DNA of 64,000 nucleotides from Ammoniphilus sp. YIM 78166 (GCF_004522215.1 NZ_SDLR01000001.1:1054001-1118000); one strand, 5' to 3'. Counted from the first letter of the stretch, positions 26,959 through 34,837 are shown. Made by a program: numbers and translations. The notes: generated by a model not told the origin, from the sequence alone.

Positions 26959-27666
26959 ACTTCCCTGACTAGGCGGAGGAAGAACGCTGCCACCCATAAT
27001 AAATCTCCACTGATAATGCATCCCGGCAATTCGATCAATGCGAACGCCCCCAGTTTGGGCGCTTGCGGTGTGAAGCATCTTACCGTTGCCTAAATAGATA
27101 CCACAGTGACTAATGGATTGTTTCTTGACGTCAATTCCTTTATATTTCTCTTTTTCAGGACCCAGATATGGCATGAAGAATAGGAGATCTCCCCTTCGAG
27201 CTTTTCGTATATCCGTATAATGTCGTTTCGAATATAGGCGGATATACTGTGCTTGGCTTCGAGAATCCTTCGGCAAGTCCATGCCAAGCGCATATAGATG
27301 TACCCAACGTGTAAAATCGGAACAGTCAAACGTAGTCGGAGTGCTGCGATCTGATCCGTACTCATAGGGCGTGCCAAGATATTTTCTTCCCGTTGCGATT
27401 ACATTTTCAACGTACCCACCCTTTAAGGGTTTGACCGAACGATTCGGGTACACGGGATGGATATTATAGTAATCCCAATTAAAGTGGTGCTGTATAGTCG
27501 GGCCTAAAGGTGAGGCTTCGCTCCCTATTCCGATGTCCCCGATTTTTACAAGCGGATCTTCATTGAGAATCGCTGGGTTATTCCCCCGGTTATCCGTAAT
27601 ACGCTCTGGAGACGCTTGTTGACAACCGGCCAATAAAAGTAAAAAGAAAAAAACAACCTTACGCAT
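26938..27666 (-). CDS. NlpC/P60 family lipoprotein (cell wall peptidase)
   Basis: This is an exported lipoprotein of 242 residues that would cleave peptidoglycan stem peptides at the cell surface. The signal peptide ends in the lipobox LLAGC at residue 15. The NlpC/P60 domain occupies about residues 85-225, with the catalytic Cys in TFDCSDFTRWV, the His in SISHCGIYLGNG and a third polar residue in the MLHTASAQTG region. The intervening RRGDLLFFMP motif is typical. The target bond and role (growth, germination or sporulation) are not shown by the sequence. Confidence 0.88.
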   Translation of the reverse strand: MRKVVFFFLLLLAGCQQASPERITDNRGNNPAILNEDPLVKIGDIGIGSEASPLGPTIQHHFNWDYYNIHPVYPNRSVKPLKGGYVENVIATGRKYLGTPYEYGSDRSTPTTFDCSDFTRWVHLYALGMDLPKDSRSQAQYIRLYSKRHYTDIRKARRGDLLFFMPYLGPEKEKYKGIDVKKQSISHCGIYLGNGKMLHTASAQTGGVRIDRIAGMHYQWRFIMGGSVLPPPSQGSQKNPIR

Positions 27667-27795
27667 GGTTTGGCCCTCTTTCCGACTGTGGTTACAAAGG
27701 ATGGAAGCAATTATAGAATGCCCAGTTCAATGAGGCTTAAATTCATGCCTTTCTGGGGATATTGGAACCAAAGCCTAAAGAAAGAAGGGATACCT

Positions 27796-28146
27796 ATGTG
27801 GCAAGCAGTCCAAATCACGGACGACACCTTCGGTTTTCAGCATATGGAGAATTTTCACGAACCATGGGCCGCAACGGCTACGGTACAATCTTCTGGCGAT
27901 TCCCTATCGTTGCAAGCACACATTACGATGACGTACCTTACGAACAAAGAAGAGTATGAGCAGCTCAAAGAATCTATTCAAACCCTAGCTCGAGAAGTAC
28001 AAGGGGCTAGGCAAGCCCAGTCCGTGAAATTACAGTATGAATGCAGAGGCATTTCATTATTCGACGGAGAAACTCCGATGCCTACCAAACCTCATCCTGC
28101 GGGGCATGAAATGTTTAGCGAAGAGTTTTCAGAGGAGATCTGGTAG
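27796..28146 (+). CDS. Hypothetical protein, about 116 residues
   Basis: The frame is open from 27670 but AAGAAGGGA directly before TACCT-ATG 27796 supports that start. Starts at ATG 27721 or 27733 would add MPSSMRLKF and related residues. The product has a Trp-containing N-terminus (MWQAVQITDDTFGFQHMENFHEPW), a beta-strand-rich centre and an acidic tail. No family is recognised. It is divergent from the NlpC/P60 gene and ends at a good terminator. Confidence 0.65.
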   Translation: MWQAVQITDDTFGFQHMENFHEPWAATATVQSSGDSLSLQAHITMTYLTNKEEYEQLKESIQTLAREVQGARQAQSVKLQYECRGISLFDGETPMPTKPHPAGHEMFSEEFSEEIW

Positions 28147-28167
28147 GGGAAGGACATTATAATATAC

Positions 28168-28204
28168 AAAAAAGCCATCCTATTTGTTAGAATGGCTTTT
28201 TTGT
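28168..28204. terminator. Bidirectional intrinsic terminator
   Basis: AAAAAAGCCAT and ATGGCTTTTTT pair with one mismatch around TATTTGTT. It serves the plus-strand hypothetical gene and the small minus-strand gene that ends at 28211. Confidence 0.85.
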
Positions 28205-28210
28205 TATCCA

Positions 28211-28333
28211 TTAGTAAAATTTTATCCCTTTAGCGGATTGGCGATATTCTGTGTAGTGCAAAGCCAGATCAATTTCACGTAATTTTTTTTCAGCTAATTT
28301 TTGGGCAAACTTGCCATAAAGATATTTCAACAT
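28211..28333 (-). CDS. Small basic protein, about 40 residues
   Basis: The minus-strand frame is open from 28405; ATG 28333 (MLKYLYGKFAQKLAEKKLREIDL...) has TTGGAG about 12 bases upstream, and ATG 28345 is nearer but has no spacing. The peptide is basic and helical. Support comes from its position directly before a terminator and from a promoter-like TTGACG followed at 17 bases by TACCAT on the minus strand near 28377-28406. No family is recognised. Confidence 0.5.
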   Translation of the reverse strand: MLKYLYGKFAQKLAEKKLREIDLALHYTEYRQSAKGIKFY

Positions 28334-28446
28334 GTTTCGTTCCATCTCCAATAATCTTTTTATATTTACCTTGTATATGGTATACCGCATTTGGGATTTC
28401 GTCAAATATTTTTTTGTGTTTTCTCTTGCAAAAAAACTTAAACTAT

Positions 28447-28510
28447 GGTAACGGTTACAAAAAGTAAATAGAAGGGTTTACATTTCCAGCAAAAGGGAAT
28501 ACACTATAAT
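28447..28510 (+). promoter_or_regulatory. Promoter region of the rsgA leader
   Basis: A TATAAT -10 box is at 28505-28510; TTTACA at 28478 is spaced 21 bases away, so the -35 is weak. A perfect palindrome GTAAC-G-GTTAC lies at about 28447-28457 between this promoter and the divergent small gene and may bind a regulator. Confidence 0.45.
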
Positions 28511-28542
28511 AGATTGTATTACTGAAGAAAGGGTGATGTGTT

Positions 28543-28662
28543 ATGAAACGCCAGGTGAACATTCCTATTGCCATCAACTCCATATCACAGCCCATAGTGT
28601 GGTTCTATTTGTAGTTTTTTCTTAAGCTTCCTATGACTAATAATGCTACCTATGGGCTGTAG
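28543..28662 (+). CDS. Putative leader peptide upstream of the RsgA-type GTPase, 39 residues
   Basis: ATG 28543 is preceded by AAAGGGTGATG. The peptide starts MKRQVNHSYCHQLHITAHS, contains four His in its first 18 residues, then a hydrophobic VVLFVVF segment, and stops at TAG 28660-28662. Its stop codon sits exactly at the end of one arm of a perfect inverted repeat that spans its 3' half. This arrangement is typical of translated leader peptides that control transcription attenuation. The sequence is not recognised from a named leader. Confidence 0.6.
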
Positions 28663-28719
28663 AATTCTACTCATAGGTTTGTTAATATCTTGCGACCATG
28701 AGTGATATGGTCGTTTTTT
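28589..28719 (+). promoter_or_regulatory. Candidate transcription attenuator upstream of rsgA
   Basis: Four mutually exclusive pairings can be read. CAGCCCATAG (28589-28598) pairs perfectly with CTATGGGCTG (28650-28659). ACCTATG (28648) pairs with CATAGGT (28672). ACTCAT (28669-28674) pairs with ATGAGT (28698-28703). CGACCAT (28693) pairs with ATGGTCG ending at 28713, followed by TTTTTT as an intrinsic terminator. The ACTCAT/ATGAGT pairing would break the terminator and so act as antiterminator. The leader peptide covers the first two segments, so ribosome position can choose the outcome. Confidence 0.7.
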
Positions 28720-28751
28720 ATTTATTATTTAGTTCTTAGGAGGAACAAATA

Positions 28752-29828
28752 TTGAAAAGTATACAAACAGCTTTAACACCCATAGGTTGGTACGCGGAAC
28801 TCGAAGCATCTTTTTCTCCTTATCAAGTCCAGGGCTATACAGTAGGGCGAGTGGTCCTGGAGCATAAGAGAAACTACCGGATCCATACAGTTTATGGCAT
28901 GCTACTGGCCGAAGTATCTGGAAAGCTTCGTTACCACGCTCAAGAAAGACAGGACTACCCAGCTGTAGGCGACTGGGTGGTAATTTCAGCTAGGCCGGAG
29001 GAAGAAAGGGCAACGATACATGCAATCCTGCCACGAAAAAGTAAATTTTCTCGAAAAGCGGCTGGAACCTCAACGGAAGAGCAGATCGTAGCAGCGAATG
29101 TAGATACGATCTTTTTGGTCAATGCTTTGAATCACGATTTAAATATAAGGCGTATTGAGCGCTATATGGTTATGGCTTGGGAGAGCGGAGCGAACCCTGT
29201 GATTGTTCTCAGTAAGGCAGATTTGTGTGAGGATATCGAAGCCGCTTTAGAAGCAGTTGAAACAATCGCCATCGGGGTCCCAATCCATATCATCAGTGCT
29301 AAGGATAATGAAGGAATGGAATCCTTAACTCAATATTTAACACTTGGCAAAACAGGGGCATTATTAGGCTCGTCGGGAGTAGGGAAATCAACGATTATCA
29401 ACTGGTTATGCGGCAAAGACTTACAACCCGTATCCGATATACGTGAAAAAGATGATAAGGGCCGCCACACAACCACACAACGAGAATTATTCCCGTTGCC
29501 TATTGGAGGAGTACTGATTGATACTCCTGGTATGCGGGAATTGCAGCTTTGGGAGGCCGATGAAAACTTAAACCAAAGCTTTCGGGACATTGAGGATCTT
29601 TCCCAGCGTTGTCAATTTAACGATTGCGGACATCAAAAAGAACCCCGATGCGCTGTGAGAGAAGCTATTAACGAAGGAAGACTAGACAAGAAAAGATATG
29701 ACAGCTATATGAAGCTTCAAAAAGAATTAGCTTACTTCAACCGAAAAGCGGACCTTCGGGCTCAATCAGAAGAAAAGAAAAGATGGAAAAAGCTTTCGGG
29801 TGATCGAACTCGCGTTCACCGAAGGTAG
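28752..29828 (+). CDS. rsgA: Ribosome small subunit-dependent GTPase A (RsgA/YjeQ family)
   Basis: This is a circularly permuted GTPase that binds the 30S subunit during late assembly. Its 358 residues exceed the about 300 of the usual Bacillales RsgA. An OB-fold region (residues about 30-105) is followed by the permuted G domain: G4 VIVLSKADL, G1 GSSGVGKST, G2 RHTTTQRELF and G3 DTPGMREL. The C-terminal zinc site is CQFNDCGHQKEPRC. TAGGAGG precedes TTG 28752. It stands alone behind a leader with a terminator, so it is probably an inducible paralogue; the housekeeping copy would lie elsewhere. Confidence 0.92.
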   Translation: MKSIQTALTPIGWYAELEASFSPYQVQGYTVGRVVLEHKRNYRIHTVYGMLLAEVSGKLRYHAQERQDYPAVGDWVVISARPEEERATIHAILPRKSKFSRKAAGTSTEEQIVAANVDTIFLVNALNHDLNIRRIERYMVMAWESGANPVIVLSKADLCEDIEAALEAVETIAIGVPIHIISAKDNEGMESLTQYLTLGKTGALLGSSGVGKSTIINWLCGKDLQPVSDIREKDDKGRHTTTQRELFPLPIGGVLIDTPGMRELQLWEADENLNQSFRDIEDLSQRCQFNDCGHQKEPRCAVREAINEGRLDKKRYDSYMKLQKELAYFNRKADLRAQSEEKKRWKKLSGDRTRVHRR

Positions 29829-29833
29829 TTCAC

Positions 29834-29867
29834 AAAGGCTTCTCCCGAAAGGGAAGGAGCCTTTTTC
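29834..29867 (+). terminator. Intrinsic terminator after rsgA
   Basis: AAAGGCTTCTCCC and GGGAAGGAGCCTTTTT pair around GAAA. Confidence 0.82.
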
Positions 29868-29869
29868 AG

Positions 29870-30010
29870 TCACTCCTCATGAATCTCATCATCGGAGTAA
29901 CCCTGTGAGTGCAAGTGACGTTGGAAGATTTCATTGACCTCCTGCTTGGTGATGGTTGCTCTCTGAAACTGAGCCAGCTCATTAATTAGGGTATCCTTAT
30001 CCAGTTCCAC
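29870..30010 (-). CDS. Small hypothetical protein, 46 residues
   Basis: This minus-strand gene starts at GTG 30010, seven bases after TTGGAGG. The acidic helical peptide begins VELDKDTLINELAQFQRATI (first residue read as Met), continues TKQEVNEIFQRH and ends with ...SQGYSDDEIHEE. No family is recognised. It lies just downstream of sspE on the same strand, beyond a terminator hairpin. Confidence 0.65.
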   Translation of the reverse strand: MELDKDTLINELAQFQRATITKQEVNEIFQRHLHSQGYSDDEIHEE

Positions 30011-30039
30011 CAAACTGCCTCCAATCTAAATGGATATAT

Positions 30040-30080
30040 AATGACCCGCTACACTTATCAAGTGTGGACGGGTCATTTTT
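30040..30080 (-). terminator. Terminator hairpin between sspE and the small downstream gene
   Basis: AATGACCCG and CGGGTCATT with inner CACTT/AAGTG pairing form a long stem with A/T-rich flanks on both sides. Confidence 0.7.
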
Positions 30081-30089
30081 CATCAGGAA

Positions 30090-30251
30090 TTATTGACGGT
30101 TTTTCTGTGCATTGTTGTTTGCTTGGTTGTTGAAAACATCAGCCGCTTGTTCAGCAGAAAACTCCGTGTCATTTTGACCTGGAACTGGCAGTTTGTTCAA
30201 CTCAGTAGATTGCACAGCTGCTTTGTTGGCACGATTTTGCTTCTTAGCCAT
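30090..30251 (-). CDS. sspE: Gamma-type small acid-soluble spore protein
   Basis: The minus strand encodes a 53-residue protein starting MAKKQNRANKAAVQSTELNK, with the FSAEQAADVFNNQANNNAQKNRQ tail. This Asn/Gln/Ala-rich composition with an E-F-(S/A)-x-E element is typical of gamma-type SASP, a spore amino acid reserve degraded by the Gpr protease at germination. GTAAAGGAGGTGGTCCAAC precedes ATG 30251, a very strong site. A plus-strand frame over it is a shadow. It shows the organism forms endospores. Confidence 0.9.
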   Translation of the reverse strand: MAKKQNRANKAAVQSTELNKLPVPGQNDTEFSAEQAADVFNNQANNNAQKNRQ

Positions 30252-30386
30252 GTTGGACCACCTCCTTTACATCAGGTAACAACAAAAATTAGGCTTCCAT
30301 AAAAAAGATTTTTTATCCACTTAGAACCCACCAAGAAGTATACTATTTGGTATGTACATAGGCCTTATGAAAAGGAGAGGACATTA

Positions 30387-30929
30387 GTGAAGTTAGCTGG
30401 ACTAGGTGATTCAAATACATGGGGTTATCCATTTGGTCCTCATCATTCGTGGTTGCAGGGGGTGGCAAACAAGCTATCCTGCCAGGTGTTTAACCATGGT
30501 ATCAACGGCGAATGTGTGTACGATATGAGACTGAGAGTTCCCGCGGTAGCTCAGGATCAGCCAGATGCCATCATCATAATGGGAGGAACGAATGATGCTT
30601 TTGAAGGGATTGCTTTAGCTGAGTTGCAAAGAGAGTATAGAGCCATCATAGATGAATTAACAGTCTTAACGTCTTGCCGTATCCTTATCGGGCTGCCCAT
30701 TCCACTTAACCATAAGGTAGAGGAGCTGCTCGCTAAGGAGTACAGGGAGTGGATGAAATCCTTTGCCCTCGAGCAAAAAATAGAGGTGATAGACTTTTAT
30801 AGTGCGTTGCTAGACTCAAGTACTGGAGGCATTCGATCGGAATATAATCTCGATGGTGTCCATCCCAACCAACAGGGATTTGAACGCATGGCTGAGGAAG
30901 CAGTAAACACCTTGTTACGTAAGATATAG
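30387..30929 (+). CDS. SGNH/GDSL-type hydrolase
   Basis: This is an esterase/lipase-like enzyme of 180 residues. The family blocks are visible: block I GLGDSNTWGYP with the nucleophile Ser, block II Gly in NHGINGE, block III GGTNDAFEG with the oxyanion Asn, and block V DGVHPNQQG with catalytic Asp and His. There is no signal peptide, so it acts in the cytoplasm. AAAGGAGAGG lies six bases before GTG 30387. Confidence 0.9.
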   Translation: MKLAGLGDSNTWGYPFGPHHSWLQGVANKLSCQVFNHGINGECVYDMRLRVPAVAQDQPDAIIIMGGTNDAFEGIALAELQREYRAIIDELTVLTSCRILIGLPIPLNHKVEELLAKEYREWMKSFALEQKIEVIDFYSALLDSSTGGIRSEYNLDGVHPNQQGFERMAEEAVNTLLRKI

Positions 30930-30968
30930 AAAGGGATATTAAATAAAATAAACGGGCAGGCATTATTA

Positions 30969-31001
30969 TGGTATAATGTAGAAGACATTAATACAGTTAA
31001 T
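30969..31001 (+). promoter_or_regulatory. Extended -10 promoter and palindrome before the XRE-cupin gene
   Basis: TG-G-TATAAT at 30969-30977 is an extended -10 box. ATTAA-TACAG-TTAAT at 30987-31001 is a perfect inverted repeat at the transcription start, a plausible site for autoregulation by the encoded regulator. Confidence 0.5.
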
Positions 31002-31018
31002 ATTTTCGGAGGTCTAGA

Positions 31019-31612
31019 ATGTCGTTTTTAGTTGGTCAGCCAGACGTACCGATGGAAGTCATTGGAACTAGAATACGTGCACAAAGAAAAAAGTTGGGCT
31101 TTACCGTTGATGAAGTAGCCCTGAAGATTGGTGTTAGTCAGAGTATGATTTCCCAAGTTGAGCGGGGGAAGGCGAAGCCGTCCTTAGACACGCTGTGGAA
31201 GCTTGGGTTGCTGCTTGAGGTACCCTTGCTATATTTTTTTGAAGGAATTGAAAAAGAGCCTGTTCTGGTCGTTCGAAGAGAGGAACAGGAGATTCTTAAG
31301 CTCCGCCATGAAAATGTGGCTTACCGGGTACTGGCCCCTTTTGAGGGACGTAAAATAGAATTTTTCGAATTGATCGTGCGCCCTGGCAATAGTGAAGAGC
31401 TTCCGCCAATGCAGCCTCATGAAGGAGAGGAATGCGGCGTGGTCCTTGCAGGTGAGCTCGAAGTCCTTATAGAAGATAAACGCTATCATCTGAAAAAAGG
31501 GGACTCCATTTATTTTGACAGTTCTTATCCACATAGTTTTTTTAATCCAGGACAAGAGGACGCCATTGCCATTTGGGCAGGAACGCCTTGGCGGCCTTTG
31601 GACTCGCGTTAA
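31019..31612 (+). CDS. XRE family regulator with C-terminal cupin domain
   Basis: This is a one-component transcription regulator of 197 residues. The N-terminal HTH (residues 15-70, IRAQRKKLGFTVDEVALKIGVSQSMISQVERGKAKPSLDTLWKL) is followed by a double-stranded beta-helix cupin. The cupin motif-like residues are PHEGEECGVVLAGELEV and KKGDSIYFDSSYPHSFFN. Family members such as SinR-like PuuR regulators sense small molecules. GGAGGT precedes ATG 31019; no target gene is adjacent, so autoregulation or a distant target is likely. Confidence 0.9.
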   Translation: MSFLVGQPDVPMEVIGTRIRAQRKKLGFTVDEVALKIGVSQSMISQVERGKAKPSLDTLWKLGLLLEVPLLYFFEGIEKEPVLVVRREEQEILKLRHENVAYRVLAPFEGRKIEFFELIVRPGNSEELPPMQPHEGEECGVVLAGELEVLIEDKRYHLKKGDSIYFDSSYPHSFFNPGQEDAIAIWAGTPWRPLDSR

Positions 31613-31616
31613 CCGA

Positions 31617-31637
31617 CTGCTGGGAAACAGCAGTTTT
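31617..31637 (+). terminator. Intrinsic terminator after the XRE-cupin gene
   Basis: CTGCTG-GGAAA-CAGCAG followed by seven T residues. The next 190 bases before siaB contain only an (ATT)5 run near 31661 and a TATAAT at 31787-31792 that may be the siaB promoter. Confidence 0.88.
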
Positions 31638-31841
31638 TTTATGTCAATAAATATTTTCGCTATTATTATTATTATTATGATTTATATTAATGGCGAAGGG
31701 GATCCATGTAAGCTTACTTCCTCCATATGCGAGGTTTTCTTTTATTCTAGTGTGAATGGTGTCTTTTCTTATCGAAATATTGGTTTTATAATAGAGAGGA
31801 TAGGATATTTGTACCACGGGAATAGGTAGAAAGGGGCACTT

Positions 31842-32393
31842 GTGTTGATGAATGATAGTCTTTTAGATATCCAAAATAGGATGAGAGCAAATGGTCTTTT
31901 AATCTGCTTTTCCGGAAAGTTTACGCAAGCCATTATCGAAGAGCTAGGGGAAGCTGTGCGAAAATACTTGGAGATGGAAGAAAGCCCAAGTAATGATATT
32001 TTTAATATTTTTTCGATATTTATAGAACAGACCCAGAATATTCGAAACTACTGCACGAGTAAGGAAGGCAGTGATGTGTTTGAACGTGTTGCCCATTCTT
32101 GTATAGTTACGATTGGTAAGACGGAAGCAGGGAACATAATTCAATGTGGGAATTTAATAGAAGAACAAGATATACCCGCGCTTGTTCAGCGCATCGAACC
32201 CATTTGTCATATGGATAGGATCGAGCTCAAGAAGTACTATAAACAAAAGCTCCGAGAAGAACTTCCAGAAGGCAGCACAAGTGCAGGAATGGGGTTCATC
32301 GAAATCGCTCGAAAATCCAGCCAGCCTATAGAGTATTCCATGTTTAAAGTAGATGAGAGCTTTTCCTACTTTACGTTGCAGGCCATTGTTTAA
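31842..32393 (+). CDS. siaB: SiaB family protein kinase
   Basis: The 183-residue protein matches SiaB, the serine/threonine kinase that phosphorylates SiaC in the Pseudomonas SiaABC switch. Visible features are LLICFSGKFTQAIIEELGEAVRKYLE, an IFIEQTQNIRNY segment that corresponds to the N-box-like region of the ATPase fold, and AGMGFIEIARKSSQPIEY near the C-terminus. GAAAGGGG lies before three in-frame starts (GTG 31842, TTG 31845, ATG 31848), so the exact start is open. It heads a three-gene operon with siaC and siaA. Confidence 0.85.
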   Translation: MLMNDSLLDIQNRMRANGLLICFSGKFTQAIIEELGEAVRKYLEMEESPSNDIFNIFSIFIEQTQNIRNYCTSKEGSDVFERVAHSCIVTIGKTEAGNIIQCGNLIEEQDIPALVQRIEPICHMDRIELKKYYKQKLREELPEGSTSAGMGFIEIARKSSQPIEYSMFKVDESFSYFTLQAIV

Positions 32394-32408
32394 ATAAAGG
32401 GGATAATC

Positions 32409-32801
32409 ATGAATAACTTTTACATAGAAGGTTCGAAAAGTACACCTGAAGTTTCCTTGGATGCCGAGCGACATGTCCTGATGATTAAGGGGCAGTCCTA
32501 TCCGGAAAATGCATTTCGTTTTTACGAGCCCATTTTGGAGTGGGTCAAACAATATTTTGAACAGAAGAGAGAGCAGGTACAGATTGAAATTAAGCTTCCT
32601 TATGTGAATACGAGCAGTTCGAAATGTATTATGATGCTGCTTGATCAAGTGGAACAGGCCTATACGAACGGGAATGAGGTTTGCCTACATTGGTATATAG
32701 ACGAGGACAATGAAAGTGAGCTTGAATGTGCAGAAGAATTTAAGGAAGACTTTGACTTTCCCTTTCATATTATTCCCTTGAGTCCAGGAAGCCCATCATG
32801 A
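32409..32801 (+). CDS. siaC: SiaC family regulatory phosphoprotein
   Basis: This is a 130-residue STAS-like regulator whose phosphorylation state is set by SiaB (kinase) and SiaA (phosphatase). Recognisable parts are TPEVSLDAERHVLMIKGQSYPENA and KLPYVNTSSSKCIMMLLDQ, where the Thr/Ser run contains the likely phosphorylation site. In Pseudomonas, unphosphorylated SiaC activates the diguanylate cyclase SiaD; no SiaD gene is adjacent here. AAAGGGG precedes the ATG, and the stop overlaps the next start in ATGA. Confidence 0.87.
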   Translation: MNNFYIEGSKSTPEVSLDAERHVLMIKGQSYPENAFRFYEPILEWVKQYFEQKREQVQIEIKLPYVNTSSSKCIMMLLDQVEQAYTNGNEVCLHWYIDEDNESELECAEEFKEDFDFPFHIIPLSPGSPS

Positions 32802-34618
32802 CGAAAAAAGGACCAGCTTATGATTCGGGTGTGATCAAGCTTCTCGTTCTGGCAAGCATGGTCATTATATTGGCTGTCGGCCTGACAGGTACAATTGGGT
32901 ACCTTATTACCAAAAATGAAGTGGTAAACAAATTAAAAACGAAAGACCTCATTTTTATCGCAGATTCCATCTCTTCCAAAATTGGCGGGCGGATAGAACG
33001 GGCCATCGAGAGTTCCTTGCATATTGCCCAGGATCCTGAAATTATTCAGTGGATAGCTGAAGGTGAAACAGACCCCTCCTTAAAAGACAATTCCCTTACC
33101 AAACTAGGAATGTTGGTACGTACTTTTGGGTATAATAACTCCTTTATCGCTAGTGCAGTAACTCACCATTACTGGACCGAGAACGGCGAAATTATCGATA
33201 CCCTATCTAAAGATGACCCGAATGATGCCTGGTTTTTTCAAACCCTTACCTCAACAGAACGGGTATCTGTAGTTATTGACTATAATAAAGAACGAAATGA
33301 TACGTTCGTCTTTATTAACACGCTTATGGGAGATCTACTTCAACCGGTCGCGGTGGCCGGCGTAGGATTAAGCCTAAAGGACCTTTCTGAAGATTTCGAA
33401 AGGATTAAATATGGTAATCAAAGTAACCTATGGGTGATTGATGATCAAGGGGCGATTTGGCTATCGGATGATTATACTCACCGAGGCCGGAATATTAATG
33501 AATTGATCCCGGAAGAGATCAAAGATTGGGCCATCCAGAGTATCCGCTCTGAAGATGAAACTTCGGCGGTGATGGACTATCGAAGCAAAGAGGGAAAGTT
33601 GTTGGATATCATCAGCTACCCGATCCCTTCTACTAACTTAAAAATCTTATTTCAAGCCGAAAGAGAAGAAACTATTGCCTTTCTAGATTCCATTAAATGG
33701 AACACCATTACTGCTGCCTTTATTTCATTGATCTTTATGGTCATTATTTTTTACTTTATCTCACATTATTTGGTGAACCCTTTTAAGCAGACGCTTATCC
33801 TAAATGAGGAACTAGAACAAAGGATCAGTGAACGAACGAAGGAGCTTATGGAAAAAAACGGTCTTTTGATGGACAGCATTGATTATGCCCGCCGCATCCA
33901 AGAATCCGTGCTGCCTGATGGGGATAAGATCAATGAAATCTTTGCCGAGCATTTTTTACTATGGAAGCCCAGGGATACAGTAGGCGGAGATTTCTACTGG
34001 ATCAAGAAATTCGATGAAGATGATTATCTCGTTGCAGTCGGGGATTGCACGGGTCATGGTGTTCCAGGTGCATTCATGACCATGGTCTCGGTATCTATTC
34101 TTAACCAAATAACGGACGAACAGATCAAGTCCCATCCTTCCCTGATCTTAAATAAACTCAATCAACTGATTCGAGAGATCCTAAACAAAGATAACGGGAA
34201 CATTCTTGTAGATGATGGATTGGATATAGGTCTGTGTTACGTAAAAGGAAAGGAACAGCTTACGTTTGCAGGTGCTAAGTGCTCTCTGTACATGAAAAAT
34301 GAGAAGCAGCTGGAGGAAATAAAGGGAGATCGCAAGGGTATCGGGTACCGCAGAACCAAGATTGATTATGCTTTTACCGATGTATTTGTCCAAGTGGGAC
34401 CGGATGATATCTTTTATCTGACAACCGATGGGTACATCGATCAAAACGGTGGTCCGAAGGATCATTCGTTTGGGAAGCAGCGATTTAAGGAGATAATAGA
34501 GTCTTCTTACTCCATCCCGCTCTCTGCACAAGGGGAGGAATTTTTCCAGCAATTACAGGCATACATGGGTGAAGAAAAGCAAAGAGATGATATTACAGTA
34601 TTGGCTTTTAAACCATAA
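32798..34618 (+). CDS. siaA: SiaA-type membrane PP2C (SpoIIE-like) phosphatase
   Basis: This is a membrane sensor phosphatase of 606 residues. One transmembrane helix at about residues 12-35, an extracellular Cache-like sensor of about 265 residues, and a second helix near 305-325 are followed by a coiled coil. The coiled coil contains LNEELEQRISERTKELMEKN. A C-terminal PP2C domain from about 365 shows metal-binding Asp in GGDFYWI and VAVGDCTGHGVPGAFM and the final DDITVLAFKP. An external signal would thus trigger dephosphorylation of SiaC. The gene overlaps siaC by four bases. Confidence 0.9.
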   Translation: MTKKGPAYDSGVIKLLVLASMVIILAVGLTGTIGYLITKNEVVNKLKTKDLIFIADSISSKIGGRIERAIESSLHIAQDPEIIQWIAEGETDPSLKDNSLTKLGMLVRTFGYNNSFIASAVTHHYWTENGEIIDTLSKDDPNDAWFFQTLTSTERVSVVIDYNKERNDTFVFINTLMGDLLQPVAVAGVGLSLKDLSEDFERIKYGNQSNLWVIDDQGAIWLSDDYTHRGRNINELIPEEIKDWAIQSIRSEDETSAVMDYRSKEGKLLDIISYPIPSTNLKILFQAEREETIAFLDSIKWNTITAAFISLIFMVIIFYFISHYLVNPFKQTLILNEELEQRISERTKELMEKNGLLMDSIDYARRIQESVLPDGDKINEIFAEHFLLWKPRDTVGGDFYWIKKFDEDDYLVAVGDCTGHGVPGAFMTMVSVSILNQITDEQIKSHPSLILNKLNQLIREILNKDNGNILVDDGLDIGLCYVKGKEQLTFAGAKCSLYMKNEKQLEEIKGDRKGIGYRRTKIDYAFTDVFVQVGPDDIFYLTTDGYIDQNGGPKDHSFGKQRFKEIIESSYSIPLSAQGEEFFQQLQAYMGEEKQRDDITVLAFKP

Positions 34619-34624
34619 CAATAA

Positions 34625-34656
34625 TAAGGGACTGCCTAATCAAACGGCAGTCCTTT
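34625..34656 (+). terminator. Intrinsic terminator of the sia operon
   Basis: AAGGACTGCC-type arms: AGGGACTGCC pairs with GGCAGTCCTT around TAATCAAAC, followed by TATAT. Confidence 0.78.
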
Positions 34657-34672
34657 ATATATGGAGCCTTAG

Positions 34673-34837
34673 ATTTATTGGGGACATGGGATAGGAGAAA
34701 ACCTCTTAAAAGAGTCGGTGCATTGGGCGGATTTACAACGGATCAAGAAGATCACCCTCCACGTACTCGAGATAAATGAAAAAGCGATCAAGCTTTATCA
34801 GAAGTATGGTTTTGAAAATTCAACCGAGAAAAGGTGA
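34673..34837 (+). pseudogene. C-terminal remnant of a GNAT acetyltransferase
   Basis: The frame starts after TAG 34670-34672 and reads IYWGHGIGENLLKESVHWAD, then a helix and strand, then EKAIKLYQKYGFE before TGA 34835-34837. This is the acetyl-CoA loop to the C-terminal motif of a GNAT enzyme. The N-terminal two thirds are absent and no start or ribosome binding site is present, so this is a decayed gene. Confidence 0.7.

Noticed and set aside
28511-28751. T-box riboswitch upstream of rsgA
   Set aside because: No T-box core sequence or specifier loop is seen, and the downstream gene is not an aminoacyl-tRNA or amino acid gene; a leader peptide fits better.
30093-30302. Plus-strand ORF of 69 residues
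   Set aside because: It is the antisense shadow of the gamma-type spore protein gene.
31661-31680. (ATT)n microsatellite as a regulatory phase-variation element
   Set aside because: Only about five units, not inside a coding region or between promoter boxes; nothing supports a function.
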